This document shows positions 15,395 through 23,525 of a stretch of DNA of 39,535 nucleotides, in pieces. A program made the translations under genes and the position numbers. This DNA is from Nocardia gamkensis NBRC 108242 (GTDB taxonomy: Bacteria > Actinomycetota > Actinomycetes > Mycobacteriales > Mycobacteriaceae). A model generated the notes under the pieces. The model had not been told where the DNA came from, ran no database searches, and saw only the letters and a program-made list of their open reading frames with translations. The stretch spans positions 1-39,535 of the forward strand of contig NZ_BDBM01000025.1 in the NCBI RefSeq assembly GCF_001612985.1, written 5' to 3'. Position 1 is the first letter of the stretch. Each line of letters begins with the position of its first letter.

Positions 15395-16036
15395 GTGGCC
15401 GTGCGGGTCTTTCTCGTCGATGATCACGCCGTTTTCCGGTCGGGTGTGCGTGCGGAGTTGAGCCGGGAGGCGGACATGGAGGTGGTCGGGGAGGCCGGCG
15501 GGGTAGCGGAGGCGGTGGCCGGGATCAACGCCGAGCGCCCGGACGTCGTCCTGCTCGACGTGCACATGCCCGACGGCGGCGGGGTGGCGGTGCTGGCCGG
15601 CATCGAGCCGGGACCGGTGTGCCTGGCGCTGAGCGTGTCCGATGCGGCGGAGGATGTGATCGCGGTGATCCGGGCCGGGGCCAGAGGGTATGTGACGAAG
15701 ACGATCTCGGGATCCGAGCTGGCCGACGGCATCCGCCGGGTGGCGGGCGGCGATGCGGTCTTCAGCCCGCGCCTGGCCGGCTTCGTGCTGGACTCGTTCA
15801 CCGGAAGGTCCCCGGTACCCGAACCGCCCCTGGATCCCGAACTCGACTCGCTGACCCCGCGCGAGTTGGAGGTGCTGCGCCTGCTCGCGCGCGGCTACAC
15901 CTACCGTGAGATCGCCGAATCCCTGTTCATCTCCGTCAAAACCGTGGAGACGCACGCCTCCAACGTGCTGCGCAAGACCCAGCAGTCCAACCGCAACGCC
16001 CTGACCCGCTGGGCCCACCGCCGCCGCATAGACTGA
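15395..16036 (+). CDS. NarL/LuxR-family response regulator
   Basis: A 213-residue response regulator. The receiver domain occupies residues 1-120, with acidic residues D9-D10, the phosphoacceptor Asp55 (VVLLDVHMPDGG), the conserved Ser80 and the Lys in GYVTKTISGSEL. The LuxR-type helix-turn-helix is at about 148-210 (LTPRELEVLRLLARGYTYREIAESLFISVKTVETHASNVLRK). The GTG start has AGGAGA six bases upstream. It is the cognate partner of the PspC-kinase just upstream and probably controls the divergent PspC operon, by analogy with LiaRS-like systems. Confidence 0.93.
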   Translation: MAVRVFLVDDHAVFRSGVRAELSREADMEVVGEAGGVAEAVAGINAERPDVVLLDVHMPDGGGVAVLAGIEPGPVCLALSVSDAAEDVIAVIRAGARGYVTKTISGSELADGIRRVAGGDAVFSPRLAGFVLDSFTGRSPVPEPPLDPELDSLTPRELEVLRLLARGYTYREIAESLFISVKTVETHASNVLRKTQQSNRNALTRWAHRRRID

Positions 16037-16069
16037 CGGCCGCGCGCCCGCCGGTGCGGTGCGGCGACG

Positions 16070-17191
16070 TCAGAGGACGGCGACGATGATCCCGATGATG
16101 ATGATCAGGCCGATCAGCAGTCCCACGGCGATGGCCAGAGGGGCATTGTTCGGCTGGGGATTCCTGGCGCGCTGCGGGGTAGCGGCCGCGGTCGCGCCCG
16201 CGTGGTTGCGGTGCGGGCGGGGCAGCGGGGTGGAGTGCGGGCTGCGGATCCCGGACGCCGAATTGCGCGCGGCCCAGGAGGGGATGGTTCCGTCCTCGGT
16301 GCGGACGGGCGCGCCGAGAATGTGCGGGCCGGTGCCGGGACCGAAAGCGGCGGTGAGGATCTCGTCCCGCGCCTCGGCCATGGTCGGGCGGCGCTGCGGC
16401 GCGGGCTCCATCATGTGCAGCAGGGCCTGGGTGAGCACACCGCTGCGGGTCGGCGGGATGATCTGCGCCATGGCGGCGCGGTGCACGATGACATCGCTGT
16501 CCTCGTCGAAGCCGAACGGCGGCTGCCCTTCGATCGCGGTGTAGAGCGTGGCGCCCAGGGAGAACACATCGCTTGCCTTGGTCGGCTGGGCTCCGCGCGC
16601 CACCTCGGGGGGCAGATAGGAGGGGGTGCCGGTGATCACGCCGTCCGGTTCGTCGGACAGATCGCCCGCACCCCGGGAGATACCGAAGTCGCTGAGTTTC
16701 GCCATACCCACGCCGGGGCCGCGGTCGGCGACGAGGATGTTGCCCGGCTTGATATCCCGGTGCACGATGCCGACCGCGTGCGCGGCGGCGAGCGCGTCGG
16801 CGACCTGAGCGCCGATCTGCGCGACCTCGATCGGCGGCAGCGTGTCGACCAGCGCGAGCGCCTTCGCGACGCTGCGGGAGGGTAGGTGCTCCATCACCAA
16901 CCAGGGCTCACCGGCCTCGAGCACCACGTCGTACACGGCGATCGCGTGGTCGTGCGAGAGTTTCGCGGCGACCCGGCCCTCGTGCAGGATCTGGTTGCGG
17001 ACCGCCTCCGCTTCTGCCTCCTCGAGCCCGGCCGTGGTGAGCACCTGCTTGATCGCGACGTCCCGGTCGAGCAGGCGATCGTGCGCCAGCCAGACCGCGC
17101 CCATACCGCCGCCGCCCAGCTTCGACTGGAGGCGATAGCGGCCTGCGACGAGATATTGGGGGCCGACAGTGGGACGAGCGCGTTCGGTCAC
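16070..17191 (-). CDS. Membrane-anchored serine/threonine protein kinase
   Basis: A 373-residue PknB-type kinase. The Gly-rich loop is LGGGGMGAVW (25-34), the ATP-anchoring Lys48 is in VAIKQVL, the catalytic loop HRDIKPGN has Asp146 and Asn151, and the magnesium motif is Asp168-Phe-Gly, followed by ITGTPSYLPPE. After the kinase domain (to about 285) is a Pro/Ser/His-rich juxtamembrane linker and one C-terminal membrane helix (IAVGLLIGLIIIIGIIVAVL) that ends the protein, so no extracellular sensor domain exists. The GTG start was chosen because it gives the usual short lead to YRLQSKLG. Convergent with the response regulator, 33 bases apart. Confidence 0.92.
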   Translation of the reverse strand: MTERARPTVGPQYLVAGRYRLQSKLGGGGMGAVWLAHDRLLDRDVAIKQVLTTAGLEEAEAEAVRNQILHEGRVAAKLSHDHAIAVYDVVLEAGEPWLVMEHLPSRSVAKALALVDTLPPIEVAQIGAQVADALAAAHAVGIVHRDIKPGNILVADRGPGVGMAKLSDFGISRGAGDLSDEPDGVITGTPSYLPPEVARGAQPTKASDVFSLGATLYTAIEGQPPFGFDEDSDVIVHRAAMAQIIPPTRSGVLTQALLHMMEPAPQRRPTMAEARDEILTAAFGPGTGPHILGAPVRTEDGTIPSWAARNSASGIRSPHSTPLPRPHRNHAGATAAATPQRARNPQPNNAPLAIAVGLLIGLIIIIGIIVAVL

Positions 17192-17640
17192 GGGTGCAGG
17201 GTAGCGGAAAATGAGGCTAGCTGGCCTGATTCGTGTTCGCGTATAGGGCGAGACACGGGGCACGGCCATGTGCCGCGCCCGCTCGCTGACGCTCGGTCGG
17301 GATGCGTGCCACACACCATACCGATGAATGGGTGCCGTTGCGTCGTAGCCGGGCGCGCGCAGGGTTCGCTCCTCGCATCGAGAATCACGTCACTCGGAAG
17401 GGATCCGCGGATTTCCGGCCCATGGCAGTGGTTGCGTGCCGGTTTGCCGAGCCGGGCCCTGTCACCTCGGCGGGGACCGCGCGACACGAAGCTCTCCGCT
17501 CTTGACGAAACCTAGGGGTCGGTTTCTACTGGGTCGGTATCGAACGTATATTCGATATCAATCGATAGCTGAACCGGTGCTGTGCTCGAAAGCGAGGGTA
17601 GCTCCGCCATGCTTCGTCTCGGGTCCATCGTGGGAAGTGG
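17192..17640. other. Divergent region between the Ser/Thr kinase and imuA'
   Basis: About 450 bases with no supported gene. It contains the SOS box at 17540-17555 and an AT-rich core (TATTCGATATCAATCGATAG) expected to hold the imuA' promoter. The kinase promoter should lie at 17195-17260. The rest shows nothing I can name. Confidence 0.5.
17540..17555 (+). promoter_or_regulatory. LexA SOS box upstream of imuA'
   Basis: TCGAACGTATATTCGA, one mismatch to the actinobacterial LexA site TCGAAC-N4-GTTCGA. It lies about 85 bases before the imuA' start and explains DNA-damage induction of the imuA'-imuB pair, as known in mycobacteria. Confidence 0.88.
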
Positions 17641-18438
17641 GTGGTTGAGATGGGTTCGGATGCGATATCGCAGGGAGGGGTGAATCGGGGAGCGCTGCGG
17701 CGCGATGGTGGGCGGGAGGATGCTCCCTCCCTGGCTGAACTGCGCAGACGGATGGCCGCGGTGCCGGGGCGCGGTGAATCCGCGGCGCAGCGGGTCCCGC
17801 TCGGCACCGAATCGCGCCGCGCGGCATTGCCGGTGCCTGCGGCGCTCGCGCCCCTGTTGCCCGATGGTGGCCTGCCCAAGGGTTCCGTGGTGGCGTACAC
17901 GGGGGCGAGTTCGCTGCTGGCCGGTCTGCTCGCCGCGGTGACCGAGGGCGGTGGGCATGCCGCGGTGGTCGGCATGCCCCGGCTCGGTCTGCTCGCCGCG
18001 GTGGAGATGGGGGCGCAACTGCGGCGGCTGGCCGTGATCGCCGACCCAGGCCCCGATCCGGTGGAGGTGGCCGCGGTGCTGCTCGACGGGCTCGATCTGG
18101 TCGTGCTCGGACTCGGCGGCGGCGCCGTCGCGCCCGCTCGCAGCAGGGTGATCGCGGCCCGCGCCCGCAACAAGGGCGCCACCCTCGTGGTCACCGACGG
18201 TCGCTGGCCCGGCGCGTCCCTCCAACTCGACGCCCGCATCGCGGGTTATGCCGGTCTCGGCCGCGGGCGCGGGCGCTTGCGTTCGCTCGGCTTGACGGTC
18301 GAGGTGCGCGGCAAGGCGGGACCGCCACGGCGCGGACGGCTGGATCTGTGCCCGAATGCGGGGCGCGTGGAATGGGTGCTGCGCGAGAAGTCTGCCCGGA
18401 CAGCCGAAGTCGCCGACACGCAGGAGGCGGTCTCGTGA
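17641..18438 (+). CDS. imuA': Mutasome accessory protein ImuA'
   Basis: A 265-residue protein, a degenerate RecA-like fold associated with error-prone translesion synthesis. Core segments are LAPLLPDGGLPKGSVVAYTGASSLLAGLLAAV (about residues 70-101, where the P-loop lacks the GKT/GKS residues, so ATP binding is doubtful), GMPRLGLLAAVEMGAQLRRLAVI and LVVLGLGGGAVAPARSRVIAARARNKGATLVVTDG. In mycobacteria ImuA' links ImuB and DnaE2. The GTG at 17641 is used; an ATG three codons later is equally possible. The gene is followed 34 bases later by imuB and preceded by an SOS box. Confidence 0.9.
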   Translation: MVEMGSDAISQGGVNRGALRRDGGREDAPSLAELRRRMAAVPGRGESAAQRVPLGTESRRAALPVPAALAPLLPDGGLPKGSVVAYTGASSLLAGLLAAVTEGGGHAAVVGMPRLGLLAAVEMGAQLRRLAVIADPGPDPVEVAAVLLDGLDLVVLGLGGGAVAPARSRVIAARARNKGATLVVTDGRWPGASLQLDARIAGYAGLGRGRGRLRSLGLTVEVRGKAGPPRRGRLDLCPNAGRVEWVLREKSARTAEVADTQEAVS

Positions 18439-18472
18439 GTGCGTCCGTGGGGGACGAAGGTCGTTCGTCGCC

Positions 18473-20059
18473 GTGATCCGGCCGGGGTCGAAGCGGGTGC
18501 TCGCCCTGTGGTGCCCGGACTGGCCCGCGGTCGCCGCGGCGGCGTCGGCGGGACTGCCCGCGACGCGGCCGGTGGCGGTGCTGTTCGCCAACCGGGTGGT
18601 GGCCTGTTCGGCGATCGCCCGAGCCGAAGGGGTGCGCCGCGGCCTGAAGCGCCGAGAGGCGCAGGCGCGGTGCCCCGGCCTGTTCCTCGCGCAGCAGGAT
18701 CAGGACCGGGACGCGCGGCTGTTCGAACCGCTGGTCGCGGCGGTGGCCGCGACGGTGCCCGGTGTGGAGGTACTGCGCCCCGGGCTGCTCGTGCTCGCCG
18801 CGCGCGGCGCGGCGCGGTTCTTCGGGTCCGAGGAGGCGGCGGCCGAGCGCCTGGTCGACGCGGTGGCCGCGGCCGGGGCGGAGGCACAGATCGGGATCGC
18901 CGACGAGTTGTCCACGGCGGTGATCGCCGCCCGGCGCGCCGCGATCGTGCCGGTAGGGACGGGTGCGCGGTTTCTCGCGCCATTGCCGATCGGGGAACTC
19001 GCGGTGGAGCCCAGCCTCACCGCCCCGGAACGCGCCGATCTGGTCGATCTGCTGCACCGCTTGGGTCTGCGCCGGATCGGTGATTTCGCCGCGCTCTCCG
19101 CGGCGGAGGTCGCCTCCCGCTTCGGGACCGACGCCGTGCTCGCGCACCGCTGCGCCAGGGCCCAGCCGGAGCGTCCGCCGTCCGCCCGGCAGCCGCCGCC
19201 GGATCTGGTGGTGGAGTATCGCTGTGATCCGCCGATCGAGCGGGTCGACGCGGCCGCCTTCGCCGGTCGCCTGCTCGCCACCCGGCTGCACGGCGCGCTC
19301 GCGGATGCCGGACTGGCCTGCACCAGGCTCTCGGTGCACGCGGAAACCGCGGCGGGGGAGGATCTCGCCCGGATCTGGCGCTGCGCCGAGCCGCTCACCC
19401 CGGAGGACACGGCGGACCGGGTGCGCTGGCAGCTGGACGGCTGGCTCACCCGGCGCGACGGCGCGCGGCCCACCGCGCCGATCACCGTGCTGCGGCTGGA
19501 ACCTGTCGAGGTGGTCACGGCGGGCGCGCTGCAACTCGGGCTGTGGGGCGGGGCCGGGGAAGAGGACGAGCGAGCCCGGCGCGCGCTCATCCGGGTGCAA
19601 GGGCTGCTGGGCGGGGAAGCGGTGCGGGTCGGCGTGCTGAGCGGCGGACGCGGGCCCGCCGAACGAATCACCATGGTCACGCTGGGTGACGAACTCGTCC
19701 CCGCGGCCGACCCCGCGCAACCCTGGCCGGGCCGGCTGCCCGAGCCCGCCCCCGCCGTACTTCTGCTGAACCGTCCGCTGGTGCGGCTCGAAACCGCCGA
19801 CGGCGCGCCCGTCAAGGTCACCGACCGCGCCATGTTCGACGCCGAACCCGCACTGCTGCGCTGGGGGAGCAAACAGTGGCGGTTGACCGGCTGGGCGGGC
19901 CCGTGGCCGGTGGACGAACGCTGGTGGGCGCCCGATGCGGACGACGCGGAACTCACCGCCCGCGCCCAGGTTCAACTCGACGACGCGCCCGCCCCCAGCC
20001 GAGTGCTGCTGCTGGTCTACCGCGCCGAAACCTGGCGTGCCGAGGGACTTTACGACTGA
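18473..20059 (+). CDS. imuB: Mutasome Y-family polymerase homologue ImuB
   Basis: A 528-residue Y-family DNA polymerase homologue that serves as a scaffold rather than a polymerase. The N-terminus (KRVLALWCPDWPAVAAAASAG) matches M. tuberculosis ImuB, including replacement of the catalytic Asp at the start (LWCPDW instead of the DxD type). A helix-hairpin-helix region follows (LVDLLHRLGLRRIGDFAALSAAEVASRFG). The beta-clamp-binding motif is QLGLWGG at residues 354-360; the mycobacterial form is QLPLWGG. The C-terminal domain that recruits ImuA' and DnaE2 is present. The GTG start is the only sensible one; upstream codons in frame have no homology. Confidence 0.93.
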   Translation: MIRPGSKRVLALWCPDWPAVAAAASAGLPATRPVAVLFANRVVACSAIARAEGVRRGLKRREAQARCPGLFLAQQDQDRDARLFEPLVAAVAATVPGVEVLRPGLLVLAARGAARFFGSEEAAAERLVDAVAAAGAEAQIGIADELSTAVIAARRAAIVPVGTGARFLAPLPIGELAVEPSLTAPERADLVDLLHRLGLRRIGDFAALSAAEVASRFGTDAVLAHRCARAQPERPPSARQPPPDLVVEYRCDPPIERVDAAAFAGRLLATRLHGALADAGLACTRLSVHAETAAGEDLARIWRCAEPLTPEDTADRVRWQLDGWLTRRDGARPTAPITVLRLEPVEVVTAGALQLGLWGGAGEEDERARRALIRVQGLLGGEAVRVGVLSGGRGPAERITMVTLGDELVPAADPAQPWPGRLPEPAPAVLLLNRPLVRLETADGAPVKVTDRAMFDAEPALLRWGSKQWRLTGWAGPWPVDERWWAPDADDAELTARAQVQLDDAPAPSRVLLLVYRAETWRAEGLYD

Positions 20060-20180
20060 GGGCCACAACAGTCACACGCCCGCCAACCTCGGGTAGGCCG
20101 GTACAGGCTTGGCCCTGAACGGAATCGGCGTCGGAGACCAGGTAAGGCCGCCGTCACCGCTCCCGGGTCCGGCGGCTGGT

Positions 20181-20879
20181 TCACTCCGGCCGCGACCACA
20201 CCGTCGCCAACGTGAACGGATGTCCGCGCAGGGCAGCCCATTTCGGCTTGCGGGCCAGGAACGCGTCGTCCACCAGTGCCTCGGCGACCTCGGTGAGGAC
20301 CCATCCGGCGGCCAGACCGGCCGACAGATGCTCGCTGATCAAGTGCAGATGGGTGCTGATCGCCACCGGTTCGCCGGAAGGGTCGGTGTAGTGCGTCGGC
20401 ATTCCCGACACCATGATGAACTGCGGGTGGTAGCTGACCGATACGCACCGGGCGCCCGGTGCGGCCAGGCGCCACGCCTCCGCGTAGAACGGCGCGAGTT
20501 CCGGTAGGTGCTCGTCGATCAGCGACGCGATCACCAGGTCGTAGGCGCCGCTCGGCAGACCCGTGTCCCGCACATCCGCGCGGGTCAGCGTGGTGTGGAC
20601 GCCGCGTTCGGCGGCCAGCGCCAGCATTCCCTCGCTCACGTCGACCCCGTCGATGTGCGTCGACCCGTTGTCCCGCAGCCACGTTCCGGTGCGCCCGGTG
20701 CCGCAGCCCAGATCCGCCGCGCGCCGCACCCGGCCGAGGTCCAACCGCAATCGCCCGAGCAGAGCGAGATCCATCTCATCCAGGACCGTCTGCTCGTAGG
20801 TGGGCGCCCACCCGTCGTATCCCGTGGCGACATCGACGGTGCGGTAGGCGCGGCGGTCGAAGTCGGCGAAGGAGGGCAT
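20181..20879 (-). CDS. Class I SAM-dependent methyltransferase
   Basis: A 232-residue methyltransferase. Motif I is AADLGCGTGRTGTWL near residues 55-69, followed by VDVSEGMLALAAERG (acidic loop for the ribose) and ADVRDTGLPSGAYDLVIASLIDEHLPE. The substrate is unknown; the fold is that of small-molecule methyltransferases. The ATG at 20879 begins MPSFADFDRRAYRTVDVATGYDGWAPTYE, typical of the family; an in-frame GTG 11 codons upstream is less likely. It is convergent with imuB and divergent from the following hydrolase gene. Confidence 0.87.
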   Translation of the reverse strand: MPSFADFDRRAYRTVDVATGYDGWAPTYEQTVLDEMDLALLGRLRLDLGRVRRAADLGCGTGRTGTWLRDNGSTHIDGVDVSEGMLALAAERGVHTTLTRADVRDTGLPSGAYDLVIASLIDEHLPELAPFYAEAWRLAAPGARCVSVSYHPQFIMVSGMPTHYTDPSGEPVAISTHLHLISEHLSAGLAAGWVLTEVAEALVDDAFLARKPKWAALRGHPFTLATVWSRPE

Positions 20880-21065
20880 GCGGTGAGTATTGTTCCGGGC
20901 TCGCTCTCGCACCAGCCATTTATCGAGCGAGTCGAAACACCTTGGTTCGCATGAGTCTTCGCGCGCGCCTCAGGAAGCCCCGGGTCCCGCACCACACCTC
21001 TTCCGGCAGTGATCCGCGCTACATGGCGCAGGGGGAGTGCATGACTGCCGGTATCCTCGTTGGTC

Positions 21066-21821
21066 GTGGATCTGACGCTGGACCAGGTGACATTCGGAAA
21101 CGTGCGGATCGCCTATCGGGATTCGGGGGTGGGCGCCGTCAGCGACATCCCCGTGCTGCTGGTGCACGGCATGGGCGGCGGCGGGCACACGTGGGACCGG
21201 TTCGCGCGTGTACTGGTGCAATCCGGGCGCCGGGTGATCATCCCCGATCTGCGCGGACACGGTCGTAGCTCACATACCGATTCCTACCTCTTCGACGAGT
21301 TCGGCGACGATCTGCTGCGCCTCTGCGAACATCTGGAGCTGCCCGCGGTGGATCTGGTCGGGCATTCGCTCGGCGGTTACGCGGTGTCGCGCGTCGCGCA
21401 GGAGCGACCGGAGCTGGCGCGCAGGCTGGTCATGGAGGAATGCCCGCTTCCGCTGCGATCCGGCGTCGAGGAAATGCGCCTGACCCGCCGGTTTCCCACG
21501 GTGCCCGAGTTGTGGCACGCCACATCCAGCCTGGTGCGCCACCCGCGCGCGGTGGTCGCGTTCGACCGTGCCATGACGAAGACGGCGCTGGAGCAGTTCC
21601 GCAAGCCGAACCCGGAATGGTGGGACCGGCTCTCCGACATCACCGCACCCACCCTGGTGTTGTGCGGCGGACCGGGCGGCATGGTGGATCCGGACAAACT
21701 CGCCGACCTGCGAGCCGGCCTCGCCGACTGCACCGTGACCACCTTCACCTGCGGCCACAGCATCCATCGCGACCGCTACCAGGAGTTCGCCGCGACCGTC
21801 CGGCCGTTCCTGGCCGGCTGA
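21066..21821 (+). CDS. Alpha/beta hydrolase
   Basis: A 251-residue serine hydrolase with an apparently intact active site: oxyanion HGMGGGG after the third strand, DLRGHGRSS, nucleophile Ser101 in GHSLGG, an acid in the loop GGPGGMVDPDKL, and the catalytic His in CGHSIHRDR. The substrate cannot be told. The GTG at 21066 is chosen; a TTG two codons upstream is possible, and no clear ribosome-binding site precedes either. It is convergent with the SDR gene, three bases apart, and contrasts with the degenerate hydrolase near guaA. Confidence 0.87.
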   Translation: MDLTLDQVTFGNVRIAYRDSGVGAVSDIPVLLVHGMGGGGHTWDRFARVLVQSGRRVIIPDLRGHGRSSHTDSYLFDEFGDDLLRLCEHLELPAVDLVGHSLGGYAVSRVAQERPELARRLVMEECPLPLRSGVEEMRLTRRFPTVPELWHATSSLVRHPRAVVAFDRAMTKTALEQFRKPNPEWWDRLSDITAPTLVLCGGPGGMVDPDKLADLRAGLADCTVTTFTCGHSIHRDRYQEFAATVRPFLAG

Positions 21822-21824
21822 GGT

Positions 21825-22793
21825 TCACCAATGCGTACCGGGCACCCATCGGGCGGCCCGGCGCAAGGCCGTGCCCGTGACGCGCCGCGCGGCCGACCTG
21901 GGCGGTCGCACGGGAAGCGAGTCGACGGGTTCGAGCTGTTCGTCGTCGGGCTCGGTCGGCTCGCCCTTGGCCGCGGGGGAGTCGGGCAGAGCGCGGTAGT
22001 AGCGGTGCAGGACGCGGTCGCGGATCTTCGGGGTGAGCAGCGCGCCGTATTCGGCGATGGTGCCCAGCGGCACGTCGATGCGCTTGGGGCGTTCGGTCAG
22101 CGCCCGCACGATGGTCGCGGCCGCCCACTCGGGCGACTCGGCGGGGCCCTGGTCGCCGCTCGGGGTGATCATCGGCGTGCGCACCAGCGGCATGTGGATG
22201 GTGGTGAACGTGACGCCGTCGGCCATGGTCTCGACGGCCGCCACCTCGGTGAACTTGTCCAACGCCGCCTTGCTGGCCAGATACGCGGCGAACCGCGGCG
22301 TGGCCACCTGCACGCCCGCGCTGCTGATATTGACGATGTGCCCGAACTTGCGTTCCCGCATCTGCGGCAGCAGGGCCAGCGTCAGCCGCAGCGCGCCGAA
22401 GTAGTTGACGGCCATGGTGCGTTCGAAGTCGTGCAGCCGGTCGGTGGAGCGGTGGATGGCACGGCGGATCGAACGGCCCGCGTTGTTCACCAGCATGTCC
22501 ACGTGGCCGTGCTCGGCCAGGACGATCCCGAGCACCTGGTCCACGGAGTCGGAATCGGTGACGTCGCAGGAGTATCCGTAGGCCGAGCCGCCCGCCGCCC
22601 TGATCTCGTCGACGACGGCGGTGAGTTCCTCGCCCCGGCGCGCGAGCAGGAACACCGTGGCGCCCTTGCCCGCGACCGCCAGCGCGGCCGCCCGGCCGAT
22701 TCCGGAGGACGCCCCCGTGATGAGAACGTGCCGTCCGGTGAGGTCGCGGTTGCGGCGCCCGCGCCGGGCGGGCTCGGCGGCTGCGTCGGTCAT
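21825..22793 (-). CDS. Short-chain dehydrogenase/reductase
   Basis: A 322-residue classical SDR. The nucleotide-binding motif TGASSGIG starts at residue 26, DV at 77-78, NNAG at 103-106, the catalytic Ser is in NISSAG (156-160), and the YxxxK pair is Tyr171/Lys175. After the core is a C-terminal extension (LTPKIRDRVLHRYYRALPDSP and a basic tail) seen in mycobacterial SDRs that act on lipids; the substrate is unknown. The ATG has AGGAG five bases upstream. A perfect 20-bp palindrome lies 32 bases upstream of the start, a probable repressor operator. Confidence 0.9.
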   Translation of the reverse strand: MTDAAAEPARRGRRNRDLTGRHVLITGASSGIGRAAALAVAGKGATVFLLARRGEELTAVVDEIRAAGGSAYGYSCDVTDSDSVDQVLGIVLAEHGHVDMLVNNAGRSIRRAIHRSTDRLHDFERTMAVNYFGALRLTLALLPQMRERKFGHIVNISSAGVQVATPRFAAYLASKAALDKFTEVAAVETMADGVTFTTIHMPLVRTPMITPSGDQGPAESPEWAAATIVRALTERPKRIDVPLGTIAEYGALLTPKIRDRVLHRYYRALPDSPAAKGEPTEPDDEQLEPVDSLPVRPPRSAARRVTGTALRRAARWVPGTHW

Positions 22794-22824
22794 CGCTGCT
22801 CCTTTGCAGGTGTGGTCGAAATGA

Positions 22825-22844
22825 AACTTACTCTGAAGTAAGTT
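22825..22844 (-). promoter_or_regulatory. Perfect palindrome upstream of the SDR gene, probable TetR-type operator
   Basis: AACTTACTCTGAAGTAAGTT has two perfect 8-bp arms around a four-base centre. Its position just before the SDR start fits an operator overlapping the promoter. No regulator gene is adjacent, so the repressor must be encoded elsewhere. Confidence 0.65.
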
Positions 22845-22961
22845 CACTGCCAAGTGGCCCTGGTCACAGCCGCGAGCGCCGGGCCCGGTGGCGGCGGCGT
22901 GTCGCCCGGCGCGGCTCGGCGTCTTCGAGAACCGCACGGGTGCGGGGTCTTTCCGGGCGTG

Positions 22962-22996
22962 CGAAACGTTCGAACAACTGTCGAAACGTTCGAACA
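22962..22996 (+). repeat. Two direct repeats, 20-bp period, upstream of the SOS-linked gene
   Basis: CGAAACGTTCGAACA occurs twice, at 22962-22976 and 22982-22996, exactly two helical turns apart. The second copy overlaps the SOS box at 22990-23005. Each contains the self-complementary AACGTT and TTCGAA. Confidence 0.8.
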
Positions 22997-23005
22997 TATG
23001 TGCGA
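22990..23005 (+). promoter_or_regulatory. LexA SOS box before the unknown gene upstream of dnaE2
   Basis: TCGAACATATGTGCGA differs from TCGAAC-N4-GTTCGA at one position. It ends ten bases before the ATG at 23016. A -10-like GATACT at 23004-23009 follows directly and suggests a leaderless transcript that LexA would block. Confidence 0.75.
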
Positions 23006-23015
23006 TACTCTGCGC

Positions 23016-23471
23016 ATGTCGGACGATCGGATGGCGGAGGTGTTTGCCGCGGTGCGGCTCGGTGGCGTCGACCCGGCGGCGGGGCGGCGGGCGTTGGAAA
23101 AGCTCTGGGGTGAACTCGGCGAACACGGTGGAGCGCTGCAACGCTGCGTGGTCGCCCACCATCTCGCCGACCTCCAGGAGGAGGCCGCCGAGGCGCTGCG
23201 CTGGGATCAGCGGGCGCTGGCCGCGGTGTTCGCTCCCGGTGTGCCGCTGGACGAAGGTCTGCGCGGTTTCTTGCCGTCGCTCTATCTGAATCTGGCCGAC
23301 AGCCACCGCCGGGTCGGCGAGTTCGAAGTGGCCGAAATGCAATTGGCCATCGCGCGCGGGCATCTCGACGTCCTGGCCTCCGATGCCTACGGCGCGCTCA
23401 TCCGGACTCGCCTGAGCGGGGTCGAAGCCGCCCTCGCCGCCGGTTCCGTCGAACGTCTCTCGGTGGCCTGA
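23016..23471 (+). CDS. Unknown small TPR-like protein under SOS control
   Basis: A 151-residue, soluble, mostly helical protein. Helix pairs resemble TPR or SEL1-like repeats (AGRRALEKLWGELGEHGGALQRCVVAHHLADLQ; SLYLNLADSHRRVGEFEVAEMQLAIARGHLDVL). I do not recognise a named family. The start at 23016 places the ATG six bases after a -10-like element and ten bases after a LexA box; an in-frame ATG at 22998 lies inside the SOS box and is unlikely. It ends 54 bases before dnaE2, which has its own SOS box. Co-induction with the mutasome is a firm expectation from the sequence, but its function is unknown. Confidence 0.85.
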   Translation: MSDDRMAEVFAAVRLGGVDPAAGRRALEKLWGELGEHGGALQRCVVAHHLADLQEEAAEALRWDQRALAAVFAPGVPLDEGLRGFLPSLYLNLADSHRRVGEFEVAEMQLAIARGHLDVLASDAYGALIRTRLSGVEAALAAGSVERLSVA

Positions 23472-23493
23472 CCAGCCTGTACATCGATCTTGC

Positions 23494-23509
23494 TCGAATG
23501 TATGTTCGA
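23494..23509 (+). promoter_or_regulatory. LexA SOS box upstream of dnaE2
   Basis: TCGAATGTATGTTCGA, one mismatch to the TCGAAC-N4-GTTCGA consensus. It ends 16 bases before the dnaE2 GTG, with the ribosome-binding site AGGAGG between them. Confidence 0.9.
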
Positions 23510-23525
23510 GACGAGGAGGTGCGTT

